From IMG/VR virus record IMGVR_UViG_3300020125_000109, positions 1 through 47,060 of that record: a stretch of DNA of 47,060 nucleotides. One strand, 5' to 3'. Made by a program: the position numbers and the translations under genes. The notes below the pieces were generated by a model. The model was not told the origin of the DNA, searched no databases, and saw nothing but the letters and a program-made list of their open reading frames with translations. This stretch comes from a virus. This document shows, piece by piece, positions 25,751 through 34,601 of this stretch (positions within the stretch are counted from its first letter, which is position 1; the number at the start of each line of letters is the position of its first letter).

Positions 25751-26218
25751 TTAAGGAGTGTAGTTCGCAGCAACCGTGGTGAACCGAGGAACATCACTCG
25801 TATTCATCAGACTCGCCATCAGAATCGAGATGGACGGAGTGCCATTCCCGGCCAACGTGACCTTAACGGTCAAGTAAGGCTGAGTGACCAAATTCCAGTC
25901 AATCGCCAGGAAAAGCTCGGTGTTGTTTACCAGCCGGGGGTCCGTAATCGTCATCGTTCCGGTGTCGGCCACAGTCAGAACGTTGTTCTGACCGGCGTTA
26001 TCAGAAGATTGCTGGACTTGGAACTGGTAACTGTTGGTTCCCGCCAAAGTGATGGCGCTCCATTGAACGAACAGGCCCACAGGGTTGAGGGAGTCCTCAA
26101 CGTGCTGCAAGGCTGATGCCCGTTGAACGGTTTGCGACAACTGCTGCGTCGAAGTGATCGGAGTCACCAGCGCGGAAGTCGTCGGAGGAACGAACTGATT
26201 GAGTATGTTTACTCGCAT
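25751..26218 (-). CDS. Capsid decoration/stabilisation-like protein
   Basis: This 155-residue protein lies directly after the major capsid gene and is predicted to be almost all beta strand with few charges, as expected for a small head-cementing jelly-roll protein. Its place matches Bbp16-like proteins of BPP-1-type phages. Segments such as F-V-Q-W-S-A-I-T-L and Y-L-T-V-K-V-T-L-A-G-N-G-T fit alternate strands. Function is inferred from position and composition. Confidence 0.65.
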   Translation of the reverse strand: MRVNILNQFVPPTTSALVTPITSTQQLSQTVQRASALQHVEDSLNPVGLFVQWSAITLAGTNSYQFQVQQSSDNAGQNNVLTVADTGTMTITDPRLVNNTELFLAIDWNLVTQPYLTVKVTLAGNGTPSISILMASLMNTSDVPRFTTVAANYTP

Positions 26219-26228
26219 GGTATCCCCC

Positions 26229-27332
26229 TTAATTTCCGACTATGGCTTCGGTGTCGGTGATGGTATCGCAGATACCAGCCGGAACCCCGCCATACTCGAA
26301 AGCGCCCATATACTGATTCTCAGGGTTGCGGACATTCTCAGACCGAATGCCAGCGCCCGCGATCATCGTATTGAGCAGATTGTGTCCGAGATAACGCTTC
26401 ATCGAACGGTTGAAGAACCACCAGAAGGTGGGACGCGGAAGTGAGATCCCCGGCTCGTAAGGAACATTGTTGCTGTTCGGGATACGGCCAAGCATTTCCT
26501 CAAACCAGTACTTCACGTCAGTTTGGGGATTGGTTGAACTCAAATCCGTGGTGTCGAAGTTGCAACCCCTCAAGACAAAGCGCCAGTCGGGAACCGCCAG
26601 ACCGCCTTTGTACTCGAAGTAGTCCCGATAGACCCTCATGCGGCCAACGGAGCCGCCATTGGGATCGGGAGCGTTCGACAAGTCCACGATACCAGCATCG
26701 ATGTGGTGGAATCCGGCGTAAGTTCCGGGAGTTCCCGTATGAGGATTAAAAATCCCCGTACAAGAATCCGGGCTAAATCCAACCAAAAAGACGGAGGTTT
26801 GGACACTGGCATTCGTTCCGCCAGCGCTGATGGTGTTCAAAGCCGTGGGGCTGTTCGTGGTCGAAAGGTGGTTGTACCGAACCTCCAAACCATTGAACTC
26901 CAACGGATTGACCGCCAAGGACGAGTAGAAGAACATCTGAGCCACTTTATGGCCCATGGCGCGGATACGACCCATCACCTGACGGAGACGGTAGTATTCC
27001 TTGTCCTTGAATTCATCCAAAACGCTGACAGGAATTTCGAACACGTCCGGTACGCGGGCGTAGGTATCGAAATTCTGTTGGCTTGAATTGAAGTTCGGCA
27101 ACTGGCCCTGACCGTCAGCAGCGGCAGACGGAAGGGGCATGTAATTCTCGGCCTCGGACAAGAATCCACCTTGCGTGTTGCCCGGAATATAAGGCTCGAC
27201 GTAAAGATTCATGTTGTCCTGGTTAAGGGCCGCAATAAACGGCACCAATTCCTTACCTTCGGGGCCATACGACTTGGCGACCTCGATCTGCGTAGGATAT
27301 TGGATGCCAGCTATAGGGGCTGGATTAGCCAT
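26229..27332 (-). CDS. Major capsid protein (BPP-1/epsilon15-like)
   Basis: This 367-residue protein has features of the HK97-fold capsid family found in Bordetella BPP-1 and epsilon15-like phages: a loop and spine-helix region around residues 95-135, then F-N-G-L-E-V-R-Y (about 146-153), N-T-I-S-A-G-G-T (about 166-173), a V-F-L-V-G-F segment, G-L-A-V-P-D-W-R-F-V-L-R (about 245-256) and F-N-R-S-M-K-R near 308. It forms the icosahedral shell. The gene lies between the scaffold and decoration-like genes and has a good ribosome site (GGAAAGGAAAA). High confidence. Confidence 0.9.
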   Translation of the reverse strand: MANPAPIAGIQYPTQIEVAKSYGPEGKELVPFIAALNQDNMNLYVEPYIPGNTQGGFLSEAENYMPLPSAAADGQGQLPNFNSSQQNFDTYARVPDVFEIPVSVLDEFKDKEYYRLRQVMGRIRAMGHKVAQMFFYSSLAVNPLEFNGLEVRYNHLSTTNSPTALNTISAGGTNASVQTSVFLVGFSPDSCTGIFNPHTGTPGTYAGFHHIDAGIVDLSNAPDPNGGSVGRMRVYRDYFEYKGGLAVPDWRFVLRGCNFDTTDLSSTNPQTDVKYWFEEMLGRIPNSNNVPYEPGISLPRPTFWWFFNRSMKRYLGHNLLNTMIAGAGIRSENVRNPENQYMGAFEYGGVPAGICDTITDTEAIVGN

Positions 27333-27356
27333 CTAACTTTTCCTTTCGGATTTCCC

Positions 27357-28109
27357 TTACCAACCTGGCCCTTTTCGTTGGGGTGCCGTCTTGTAGCCTG
27401 TGCCCATTCCAGCGTAAGTCTTTTTGGCGAATTCCTCGGTTGTCTTGGGTTCATCCGTCGCGGGTGGCGGCGTCTGCTCCCCATTCACAACCGGCTTCGG
27501 GCTTTTGGCCCTCATTCGCCGGACAACGGCTTTGAAGAAGTTTGGTTCCGCATCGAGTTTCGAGGAAGCGAGTCTTTTGGCGAAATCAACACCGAATTCC
27601 TCAACCACTCCCTTGCGGTACAAATCCAAACTACCTTCCCATTTGGTTCCCCCAACCTCCGAGTCCTGTTTTAAGGACGAAATCCATTCTGAATTTTTGG
27701 CAGCCAAACCTTGTTGCATGGTGGTGAAAAGTTTGTGCGCCGTATCAAACCGCTTCTGAGCCTCATCAATCGTCTGTGAGGAAGAAGCTATGTCCGACAG
27801 GAATTCCTTGGGGTATTCGATACCTTCTGGAATTTTCAGGGATTCGACGGTTGGTTTGAGGGCTTCTAAGTTCCCCAAGAGTTCCGTAGTCCCTGGTGCA
27901 GCCGGGGGAGTTGCCGCTGGTACTGCTTGCGGTGGCGCTGCTGTAGGCGGGGGCGTAAACGTCCTCGCTGGCGGCGGCGTTTCAACTGGTGGCTGCTGGA
28001 CCGGAACGGGAGCTTGGGTTGTAGTTGGGGCTACCGTAGCTGGCGGTACAGCCGAAGGACTCCCTGCCGGGGGGGTCGCAGTTGCCGTACCTGATTGTTC
28101 TTGAGTCAT
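27357..28109 (-). CDS. Capsid scaffolding protein
   Basis: This 250-residue protein has a Pro/Ala/Thr-rich N-terminal 75 residues, central helices likely to form a coiled coil (E-A-Q-K-R-F-D-T-A-H-K-L-F), and a basic C-terminus, the usual build of phage scaffolds. It sits directly before the major capsid gene. It would guide capsid assembly and leave before or during packaging. No protease is seen nearby. Confidence 0.8.
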   Translation of the reverse strand: MTQEQSGTATATPPAGSPSAVPPATVAPTTTQAPVPVQQPPVETPPPARTFTPPPTAAPPQAVPAATPPAAPGTTELLGNLEALKPTVESLKIPEGIEYPKEFLSDIASSSQTIDEAQKRFDTAHKLFTTMQQGLAAKNSEWISSLKQDSEVGGTKWEGSLDLYRKGVVEEFGVDFAKRLASSKLDAEPNFFKAVVRRMRAKSPKPVVNGEQTPPPATDEPKTTEEFAKKTYAGMGTGYKTAPQRKGPGW

Positions 28110-28112
28110 AAT

Positions 28113-28460
28113 TTACCTTCCTTTCGATGGATTTTGCAACAAATCTTTTAACTTACTTCCAAAGAATTCCTCGCGTTCCATGTCCTCTTTCTCTATTTGG
28201 TGGTAAACCTCATAAATTCCAGCGGTTTTCATCCATTCTCGGAGCCAGAGACAGACGCTTTGTTGGCCGCAATTAAATGAAGTCGAGGCTCCATGATCCT
28301 TGTGGGGAGTGGTGTACATGTGGAAAGTCCTGAATATTTCCGCCATCACCAACCTTCCGTCCTTGGAACTCAGGACGGTTTTAAAGGCCTGGTTGGCCTG
28401 TTCCAGCTTTTCTAACCCCACGGCGTTTTGAGGCGTGACCGGGACTCTTTCAGGTAGCAC
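28113..28460 (-). CDS. Bbp19-like small phage protein
   Basis: This 115-residue protein starts at GTG 28460, overlapping the portal gene by 11 bases. It contains F-K-T-V-L-S-S-K-D-G-R-L-V-M-A-E-I-F and a downstream F-N-C-G-Q-Q-S-V, a pattern resembling the Bbp19-like family of BPP-1-type phages, which is always encoded between portal and scaffold. The molecular role is unknown. Confidence 0.65.
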   Translation of the reverse strand: MLPERVPVTPQNAVGLEKLEQANQAFKTVLSSKDGRLVMAEIFRTFHMYTTPHKDHGASTSFNCGQQSVCLWLREWMKTAGIYEVYHQIEKEDMEREEFFGSKLKDLLQNPSKGR

Positions 28461-30252
28461 TCGTTCCTCCTTGTTGTTGCTGGATCATCTTTTGAAGCAT
28501 GTTCGTATCCCCGCCAGTATCGGCCCCTCCAAGATTTTTCAAGGTCTTGGATTGGGTTTCGGCTTGTTGGGCTGCCTGTTGTTTCTGCCGCATGTCATTC
28601 ATCTTCTGCCTGATCTTGGCGACATCTTCCTGGCTGTAAAGAAGTTTCGGATTCAGGTTTAGGAGCCGGAATCCGTAGTCCATGGCTTCGTCACCGTTCA
28701 CCCTTTCGGTTCCGGGTTGAGCTTTGATTTGGGCTACCTGTCCGGCAAGGGCAAGTCCGGCGTTGAGAGCATTGATGTCTCCCTGTTTCAAGGCAATGGC
28801 GATTCTCGAAATCACTTCCACCCTCAAAGGCTCACCATGAAGTTCTTTGGGCGCAGGAGGAATCACTCTGTCCTCGACCATCAGGTAATAGAGGTCATGC
28901 CCCATGGGTTGCAGCCAGTCGAAATTGAACGCTCCGAATATCGGCCCCAACACACGGCTGTCCTCTTGGACTCTTTGAAGGACTTCCGTGGCCGTGGGCG
29001 GCGTCTGGCGCTCATCGTTGGCGAATCTGCGGAATATGTCCGCCATGAACAGGCGGTCAATGTCCTGCTTTGTTTCCTCGATGTATTCCTTGATGGGTTG
29101 GAGCATGGCGGGTTCAAGCTGGTAGATGGGGGCGAACTTCTTATTATTGTCGGGACCACCAGGAATCATGGTCAGGAAGTTCGGTGTCGTTCCAACACCA
29201 TTGTTCGTCACTCCCCCACCAATAGATGGGTCAGCACCCATGGGAGGTTCGAGAAGCTTTTGGGCGCTCAATAACCACATCTGGATGGATTTAAACATCC
29301 TCCGAATATCCGCCCGCGCCTTGGCACCGGGGCAATCCACCCCGTAAGCATCCGTAGGTTGGCGGAACCACCTGGGGCAATAGACCGGAAAATAATGGAA
29401 CCCTTCTTCCCTGAGAATCGTGTGGCCGATATTTTGGGAGAGTTCGTAATAATTCAGGGAGTACTTGGCGTACTTGGAATTGTACTTGGCCTTGAAAGAA
29501 TCAAACTCCGGGTTCGGGAATATCATCATCACCACGTCCACGAATTCTTCATGCCGTTTCGGGTCATTCCATTGGGTTTGGAGTAGGATACTTGCATTTT
29601 CCAAATGAACCACGCCGTTGTCATCGGTGCAAAATTCCTCAATGACCTGTCTGGCTCTCATTCGGAAAGTCCGGCAGAAGGTGTCCACTATCCCCCGGTA
29701 GTTATTCGATATGAAATAACTCTGAATCGGATAGGCGGTGAACCTTACGAAGGTTTCCTCATCCCGCTCCATCATTATGGCCCCGGTTGCGAATTCCAGG
29801 ACTGACCGGAGGCAGATGGGGGATTGCTGGTAGAAGTTACTTTTCAAGAGTGTCGCCTGGGCTTGGCGGGAAGCCGCATGAAGATACTGCCAGACCTTGG
29901 GATTCTCCATGAGAGGGCTTTCCTCATCCAACAGGCCGTACCGCATCCACGTCTGGTTGGCCGGAATAATCCCTTCTTGCAACCCGGACACGGCATCATC
30001 CCTGGATTGAAGGTGCTTGCTTGTCAGGAAAAGGTCGGACACAAAATCAGGAAACCCCGCTTGGTACATATTCTGGATGACCATGTGAGGGTCGAGTAAG
30101 GATTGGATGTCGGCGTAGAGGGAGTCGTAAGGTGAACGGTCAACGGACAGCCTGGAACGAAGCTGTTCCATGAGGACGTACTTATCCAGCTTTTTTTTGT
30201 CAATGGGGCCATGGGAAATGGGGCCTTTTTGGATGGTGAACGCGTTAGCCAA
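28450..30252 (-). CDS. Portal (head-to-tail connector) protein
   Basis: This 600-residue protein matches the podovirus head-to-tail connecting family. An N-terminal helical region with Y-D-S-L-Y-A-D-I is followed by S-D-L-F-L-T-S-K-H-L, a wing domain with Y-F-P-V-Y-C-P-R-W (about 270-280), and a C-terminal coiled segment rich in Gln. Twelve copies should form the ring at one capsid vertex for DNA packaging and exit. It starts at TTG 30252 behind AAGGGG; the nearest in-frame ATG is 27 codons later. It overlaps the preceding gene by eight bases. Confidence 0.88.
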   Translation of the reverse strand: MANAFTIQKGPISHGPIDKKKLDKYVLMEQLRSRLSVDRSPYDSLYADIQSLLDPHMVIQNMYQAGFPDFVSDLFLTSKHLQSRDDAVSGLQEGIIPANQTWMRYGLLDEESPLMENPKVWQYLHAASRQAQATLLKSNFYQQSPICLRSVLEFATGAIMMERDEETFVRFTAYPIQSYFISNNYRGIVDTFCRTFRMRARQVIEEFCTDDNGVVHLENASILLQTQWNDPKRHEEFVDVVMMIFPNPEFDSFKAKYNSKYAKYSLNYYELSQNIGHTILREEGFHYFPVYCPRWFRQPTDAYGVDCPGAKARADIRRMFKSIQMWLLSAQKLLEPPMGADPSIGGGVTNNGVGTTPNFLTMIPGGPDNNKKFAPIYQLEPAMLQPIKEYIEETKQDIDRLFMADIFRRFANDERQTPPTATEVLQRVQEDSRVLGPIFGAFNFDWLQPMGHDLYYLMVEDRVIPPAPKELHGEPLRVEVISRIAIALKQGDINALNAGLALAGQVAQIKAQPGTERVNGDEAMDYGFRLLNLNPKLLYSQEDVAKIRQKMNDMRQKQQAAQQAETQSKTLKNLGGADTGGDTNMLQKMIQQQQGGTSAT

Positions 30253-30544
30253 CGTCGATTCCCCTTTCCTTGAATTGTCTCACGTCCTCTGGTTTTGGTT
30301 CGGGCATGGGCGGTTTGGCGGTGAGCAGTTCGCCTTTTTTGTTCAGCGCGTCCATCAGCCCCACGAATCCTTCCAGGGCTGTAATCTGCCATTCCAAATG
30401 GACATTGTTCCCAATCAGCAACTTCTCGTATTTTTCGACCGGGGTATTGGCTTGGTGAACCAGTACCATAGCCCGACCAATACCGTGTTTCCTCAAGATT
30501 TTTTCAAGGTCGGCATCGTAATTGCTTCCTGGTCCATAGGGCAT
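30245..30544 (-). CDS. Small hypothetical protein
   Basis: The start is ATG 30544, overlapping the upstream stop by one base (TAATG). The 99-residue product is largely helical with a Pro/Lys-rich tail (P-P-M-P-E-P-K-P-E). No family is recognised. It is one of four small genes between terminase and portal. Confidence 0.65.
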   Translation of the reverse strand: MPYGPGSNYDADLEKILRKHGIGRAMVLVHQANTPVEKYEKLLIGNNVHLEWQITALEGFVGLMDALNKKGELLTAKPPMPEPKPEDVRQFKERGIDVG

Positions 30545-30768
30545 TAGTTTTTGGATGAATCTGGAATCGTTGCTTTTTCGATATCTTCCGCGTGAAGGCA
30601 AACATCCAGATTCGCGTAATGGTCTTGCCCGTTGACTTGGCGGATCGAACCATTACACGCCTTAACATTCGGCACGGCATGGTGAAGAATCCCGCTCACC
30701 ACATTTCCGTTTTCGACCATAACGACTGAATCTCCGTTCTTGGCCGCCCTTCCATTCTTGTAGTGCAT
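30544..30768 (-). CDS. Small conserved-type phage protein
   Basis: This 74-residue protein starts M-H-Y-K-N-G-R-A-A-K-N-G-D and contains V-K-A-C-N-G-S-I-R and L-H-A-E-D-I, a pattern I recognise from small proteins of BPP-1-like phages encoded near the terminase. It looks like a small beta-barrel. Function unknown. ATG at 30768 follows AAAGGAGGGGTT. Confidence 0.7.
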   Translation of the reverse strand: MHYKNGRAAKNGDSVVMVENGNVVSGILHHAVPNVKACNGSIRQVNGQDHYANLDVCLHAEDIEKATIPDSSKN

Positions 30769-30778
30769 AACCCCTCCT

Positions 30779-31000
30779 TTAGTTTTTTACCGGTGGCAAC
30801 AGGAACGATTCAGCCGCAACCATTGCCAATTCGTTGTCGATGACGTGGCACAACCATTCCCTCGATGGGCTTCCGACCATCAAGGAGTAAATCTTCCTCT
30901 CGTCCTGGTGTTGAATCAGGATAACGGCGGGATGGGCGATATGCTTGGCGTGTAAGGCGTCCATGTCTTTGGATAACCGGGCGAGTCTTTCGGGGGTCAT
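30779..31000 (-). CDS. Small hypothetical protein
   Basis: This 73-residue protein starts at ATG 31000, sharing a base with the upstream stop. It has an N-terminal amphipathic helix (L-S-K-D-M-D-A-L-H-A-K-H) and a mixed alpha/beta remainder. No family is recognised. Confidence 0.62.
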   Translation of the reverse strand: MTPERLARLSKDMDALHAKHIAHPAVILIQHQDERKIYSLMVGSPSREWLCHVIDNELAMVAAESFLLPPVKN

Positions 31001-31269
31001 TATTTACCAGCGGCGGGTAGACCGCCCAAGAGGGTATTCGTACCGGTTAGTTTTTCAGCGGTGATGTCAGCCCCCAAGATAGCCTCTTGCCCTGTTCGTT
31101 GGGCGATAAGGGTTTGATCTTCTTTTTGCTGTTCTTCCTGTAGGTAAGCTTCGTGTAGGAGTTGGGTTTCGGCTGCTTGATTTTGTTGGGCGACTTTGTT
31201 TCCACCGAATAAATTTATGATGCCCCCCACCAATCCAAGCCCACCCATAATCATCGTGAACGGGTCCAT
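31000..31269 (-). CDS. Small protein with Gly-rich hydrophobic N-terminus
   Basis: ATG at 31269 lies one base after the terminase stop and just behind GGAGGTAGG, so it is preferred over an earlier frame start. The 89-residue product has a Gly-rich hydrophobic segment (M-I-M-G-G-L-G-L-V-G-G-I-I-N-L-F) followed by a Gln/Glu-rich helix. It could insert into a membrane or act as a small virion protein. No family is recognised. Confidence 0.65.
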   Translation of the reverse strand: MDPFTMIMGGLGLVGGIINLFGGNKVAQQNQAAETQLLHEAYLQEEQQKEDQTLIAQRTGQEAILGADITAEKLTGTNTLLGGLPAAGK

Positions 31270-31270
31270 C

Positions 31271-32839
31271 CTACCTCCACTGGCTGAAAGGGTTTGAAAA
31301 ACCACCGCTGGTAGCCGGGTTTGTCACTTTCCGTTTACTATATTCCTCAAACGGGTTTATGTCCATACAGGATTTCATTCCCCCGCCCACGGCTTGACCC
31401 CCTGGTTCCCATTGCCTGTCATCAAATTCAAACGTTGTTATGAAACTATCCCACTTGTCCGGCGACCTCCCCAGGCGGGTTTTCACGATGTCTTTGGGTT
31501 CACAGATCATTTGGTCTTTCTTGATGGTATACCGGGTGGCCACGGCTTCTTCCCGCAACTGTTCATCGTTCGGTAGACAGCCTCCGCGCTTCACCCATTG
31601 GGCGGCTTTCCAGTGGAGTTCCGTCCGCTTGTTGTAGAAGAATTTATCCGAGGCCTTAGCGTTGAACTTTATGGCTATCGGGTTCACTCCCCTTATCCTG
31701 GACGCTTCCATGACCGCGCCCGCGTATCCCCCTGTGGCATCCACGAATAGGAACTTTGATTTGATTTCCGCCATTCTGGTTTGGATCATCGATGCCATGT
31801 TGAATCCGATTTGCGGGTCAGAGAGAGGGACGTTCAACTTTTCTTGGGGCCAGCATTTCAGGCCCTGCCTATGGGTGAGTACCGAACTGTCATCCCCACC
31901 ATAGGCAACATCCAACCCACTGTACGGGAAGAACTCGGCATAGGCATTATAAGGGACATCCCTCGCCATGGCCGCGTCCACGTCATCAATTCCCAGGAAC
32001 GAGTTGAAATCCGAATCAGGGAATTCAGCGAGGATGTACACCTGCACGAACGGGTCATCCTTCCCCAACGATTCGATTTGCGCCCTGGCCCATTCGATGT
32101 CGATACGGGGGCATCGTTCGGGGTCATCGGGGTCGCCCGTCATTTTCACCGGCCCCTTCCCGCCGTTCCAAAGTTTTTTCAACTTGGTAGCCGATGCGTA
32201 CAACGGCCCGGACTTGTGGGTTGGATTCCCACCCTGTAGGATTTTGATGAACCCTTCACCCTTCTTGTGGGTGGATAAAGTTCTTTCAGCGGCTTGAAGA
32301 ACTGACATCGGTACGCCCGAAGATTCGTCTATGAGGAACAGCGAATTTATGGAGTGGTGACCGGCAAGACCGAGTGACCCGGTGGGACTATTCGGGTCAG
32401 ATGTACTTTTAGCATCCCAGGTTCTTTTCTCAAAAAACCAAGTGGCGGGAGCGTGTTTCATAAATACCTTCTCGCTCTGCCACTTCAACAGTTCCTTTAA
32501 CGGTGAACTCAGGATCAGCTTGGCAAGTTCCGGCCACAGGTTCATTTCCAGGTTCTTGCCGTCGATGGCGGTGGCCAGACCTTTAGGGTGCAGGAACGGA
32601 TTACTACCACCCTTACAGCACAGGAAATGCAACACCATCTCCGCAAATATCCGGGTCTTACCTGTCCCAGTTGCGCCCACGACTCCCACTCTTGGGATTT
32701 CTGGATCAGCCCAATCTCTGAGTAACTTCATCTGGCCGGGGTCATAGGTTGTTCCAAAAAGTTCTTTCCCGAATACCCATGGTTGGGAATCCCACCGGGC
32801 GGCGTTTCGAGCGAACTCTTTAAATTCGAGTGGCTTCAT
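31271..32839 (-). CDS. terL: Terminase large subunit
   Basis: This 522-residue protein has both activities of a packaging terminase. The ATPase part has Walker A G-A-T-G-T-G-K-T (55-62) and Walker B L-F-L-I-D-E (about 167-172). The nuclease part starts with G-L-D-V-A-Y-G-G-D-D (about 310) and has further acidic positions such as F-V-D-A-T-G-G. It pumps DNA into the procapsid and cuts concatemers. It overlaps the upstream zinc-finger gene by four bases. Confidence 0.93.
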   Translation of the reverse strand: MKPLEFKEFARNAARWDSQPWVFGKELFGTTYDPGQMKLLRDWADPEIPRVGVVGATGTGKTRIFAEMVLHFLCCKGGSNPFLHPKGLATAIDGKNLEMNLWPELAKLILSSPLKELLKWQSEKVFMKHAPATWFFEKRTWDAKSTSDPNSPTGSLGLAGHHSINSLFLIDESSGVPMSVLQAAERTLSTHKKGEGFIKILQGGNPTHKSGPLYASATKLKKLWNGGKGPVKMTGDPDDPERCPRIDIEWARAQIESLGKDDPFVQVYILAEFPDSDFNSFLGIDDVDAAMARDVPYNAYAEFFPYSGLDVAYGGDDSSVLTHRQGLKCWPQEKLNVPLSDPQIGFNMASMIQTRMAEIKSKFLFVDATGGYAGAVMEASRIRGVNPIAIKFNAKASDKFFYNKRTELHWKAAQWVKRGGCLPNDEQLREEAVATRYTIKKDQMICEPKDIVKTRLGRSPDKWDSFITTFEFDDRQWEPGGQAVGGGMKSCMDINPFEEYSKRKVTNPATSGGFSNPFSQWR

Positions 32840-33240
32840 TCCAACTCAGCTAGGGCCATTTTCAATTCATTTGCTTTTCGCTGCTCCCAATCATTCAGAA
32901 CTTTTTCTTTGTCCACCACAATTCTCTCTCTTGTAAATGGACATTTTTTTTGACCATCAACGACGATGATTCGTTTCATGTGGCTTCTGAATTCAAAATT
33001 CTTAAAGTACTTTTTGCAAATATGACACTGATTCCAGTTCTTCCAATGCTTCCTGTCATAAGACCAAAGAACATCTTCGTTGTGATCGCCCTTAGTGGCA
33101 GTCCGAATCTCCTTGAGAGTTTTTTGAAAATGCTTTATTCCTCCCCGACCCTTGGTGAATCGTCCAGCATCAATAGCTTTGAAAATTGTCCGATGAACTG
33201 CGGGACCGTCCGATCCTTGATGTGTTTGTTTTTTACTCAC
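32836..33240 (-). CDS. Zinc-finger hypothetical protein
   Basis: This 134-residue basic protein contains C-H-I-C-K-K-Y-F then F-R-S-H-M-K and a later Lys-Lys-Cys, close to a C2H2-type finger, flanked by charged helices. It starts at GTG 33240, overlapping the Tad2-like gene by eight bases. It is encoded directly before the large terminase. It might bind DNA during packaging, or be a relict nuclease. No catalytic triad is visible. Confidence 0.68.
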   Translation of the reverse strand: MSKKQTHQGSDGPAVHRTIFKAIDAGRFTKGRGGIKHFQKTLKEIRTATKGDHNEDVLWSYDRKHWKNWNQCHICKKYFKNFEFRSHMKRIIVVDGQKKCPFTRERIVVDKEKVLNDWEQRKANELKMALAELE

Positions 33241-33484
33241 AAATTTTCCAATCCGTGGCCAGCACGTCCATCTGAGTGGGCTGCCATGGCCCCTGGCCTT
33301 CGGGGCTTTTCAGCAGGATCACCGGGAGCAACTTAGGTTCGCTACCCTCAGTGGTTAAATTTATCCTTGTCACCCACAAGAACCGTCCGTCCTTCCAGGA
33401 GGACCGCGCCACCTTTTTGTCGTTCATGGCAACTTCCATGGCCCAACCAATATCGCAGCCTATGTTCATAACTGGTTCCGTCAT
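33233..33484 (-). CDS. DUF2829 / Tad2-like protein (candidate anti-Thoeris)
   Basis: This 83-residue protein fits DUF2829, the family of Thoeris anti-defence protein Tad2. It has the short first helix (I-G-W-A-M-E-V-A-M), then K-K-V-A-R-S-S-W (23-30), a strand F-L-W-V-T-R, L-L-P-V-I-L-L-K-S (52-60) and the family ending W-Q-P-T-Q-M-D-V-L-A-T-D-W (67-79). Tad2 binds and sequesters the cyclic ADP-ribose-type signal that activates Thoeris. ATG at 33484 follows GGGGAGGCGTGAGA. Family membership is well supported by pattern; actual anti-defence activity here is inference, as DUF2829 is broad. Confidence 0.78.
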   Translation of the reverse strand: MTEPVMNIGCDIGWAMEVAMNDKKVARSSWKDGRFLWVTRINLTTEGSEPKLLPVILLKSPEGQGPWQPTQMDVLATDWKICE

Positions 33485-33486
33485 TC

Positions 33487-33816
33487 TCACGCCTCCCCTT
33501 TTCCGATTTGTTTCCGCCCGATACCCGTCCTGCCTCTGTTCTCCTGCATGGCCACCCATGTGTCCCTGAAATCCTTCCACTCCGGGTATCCGGCCCGCAT
33601 CAGGTCCAGGGTTTCCCACTTCCGCCGCCTGAGAGCCGCGAATCCCTGCTCTTTGTGGTACATAACCTTCTGCCGGTACACGGTGCCATCCCGGTACAGC
33701 CAGTACCGATACCCCCAGGCGGTATTCAGCCTATCATACCGACCACCGTTGAGCCATTCTTCCGACCCGGCAATTACGGGCCCATGGGAGTCGATTTCTT
33801 TGATTACCACGTTCAT
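33487..33816 (-). CDS. Hypothetical basic protein
   Basis: The start is taken as ATG 33816, after the stop of the small terminase gene; a longer frame overlapping that gene exists. The 109-residue product is rich in Arg, Trp and Tyr (G-Y-R-Y-W-L-Y-R-D-G-T-V-Y) with a basic tail, suggesting nucleic-acid contact. No family is recognised. It is encoded between the small terminase and the Tad2-like gene. Confidence 0.65.
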   Translation of the reverse strand: MNVVIKEIDSHGPVIAGSEEWLNGGRYDRLNTAWGYRYWLYRDGTVYRQKVMYHKEQGFAALRRRKWETLDLMRAGYPEWKDFRDTWVAMQENRGRTGIGRKQIGKGEA

Positions 33817-33823
33817 ACAATGT

Positions 33824-34444
33824 TCATATTGGCGAAACCTCCCCGGTGGGCACAGGTTCCGAATTTGGAACATCACTAACCGGCTCGGCAACCTTCTCCG
33901 GGGCTGGCATCTGCGGCACCTGAGCCTGGACCGGGATGGCTACCTCCTTCGCCTTTACCAGCGCCTCTCCCTTTTTCAGGCCCCTCATCTCGTCCAGCAC
34001 CTTTCCCCAATCCATGGCGGATTCCACGTCAGCTTTGTCGCCGTACCGTTCGGGATCGTACTTTGCGGCTAGTTTCATACGGGTTTCTACCCTCAACTTA
34101 TTCCTTGCCGACCCCATCATCGTCTCGGTGAGTTCGTCGGCTATTTCGACGGTTTCCTCGGCCAGCTTTTGGGCGCCCATCCTCTGCGCTTCTCTCAAAC
34201 CCTCTCCGAATTCCCGAACCCGCTTCTTCCACTTATTGATAGTACCCCAGGACAGCCGGTATTCCTCGATGACCGGCCCCAACATCTGACCCTCGGCCAC
34301 CCTCGCCACGATCAACGCCGCCAGCCGGGGGTCATACGGCACCACCTGCAGGTACCCTAAATCCCCCCTTAAATCCATTCGCGTGGGCGGGCCCGCCGCA
34401 CCCATCGGCACGATCTCCGCGTCCTCGATCCGCTCCCCCACCAC
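33824..34444 (-). CDS. terS: Terminase small subunit
   Basis: GTG at 34444 is chosen because AGGAGG lies six bases upstream; an ATG at 34525 lacks a ribosome site. The product, about 206 residues, has a helix-turn-helix region (about 45-75: V-A-E-G-Q-M-L then S-W-G-T-I-N-K-W-K-K-R-V), a long helix with A-E-E-T-V-E-I-A-D-E, and L-A-A-K-Y-D-P-E-R-Y-G-D-K, which is typical of phage small terminases. The C-terminal 60 residues are Pro/Val-rich. It selects the DNA to be packaged. It is the first late gene. Confidence 0.82.
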   Translation of the reverse strand: MVGERIEDAEIVPMGAAGPPTRMDLRGDLGYLQVVPYDPRLAALIVARVAEGQMLGPVIEEYRLSWGTINKWKKRVREFGEGLREAQRMGAQKLAEETVEIADELTETMMGSARNKLRVETRMKLAAKYDPERYGDKADVESAMDWGKVLDEMRGLKKGEALVKAKEVAIPVQAQVPQMPAPEKVAEPVSDVPNSEPVPTGEVSPI

Positions 34445-34601
34445 GCACCCCCTCCTCGTTAAATTCGACCGGGCGGATGCCCCCGTCGTGGGTATCGGGT
34501 CTCCCCTACTCCCACTCCCCGTCATAGGGTTCGCGGCCCCGCGACGGACCCGGCTCTCCCGAATCTTACCACCGTCAGGGTTCTCCGCGCCACAATTTCC
34601 C

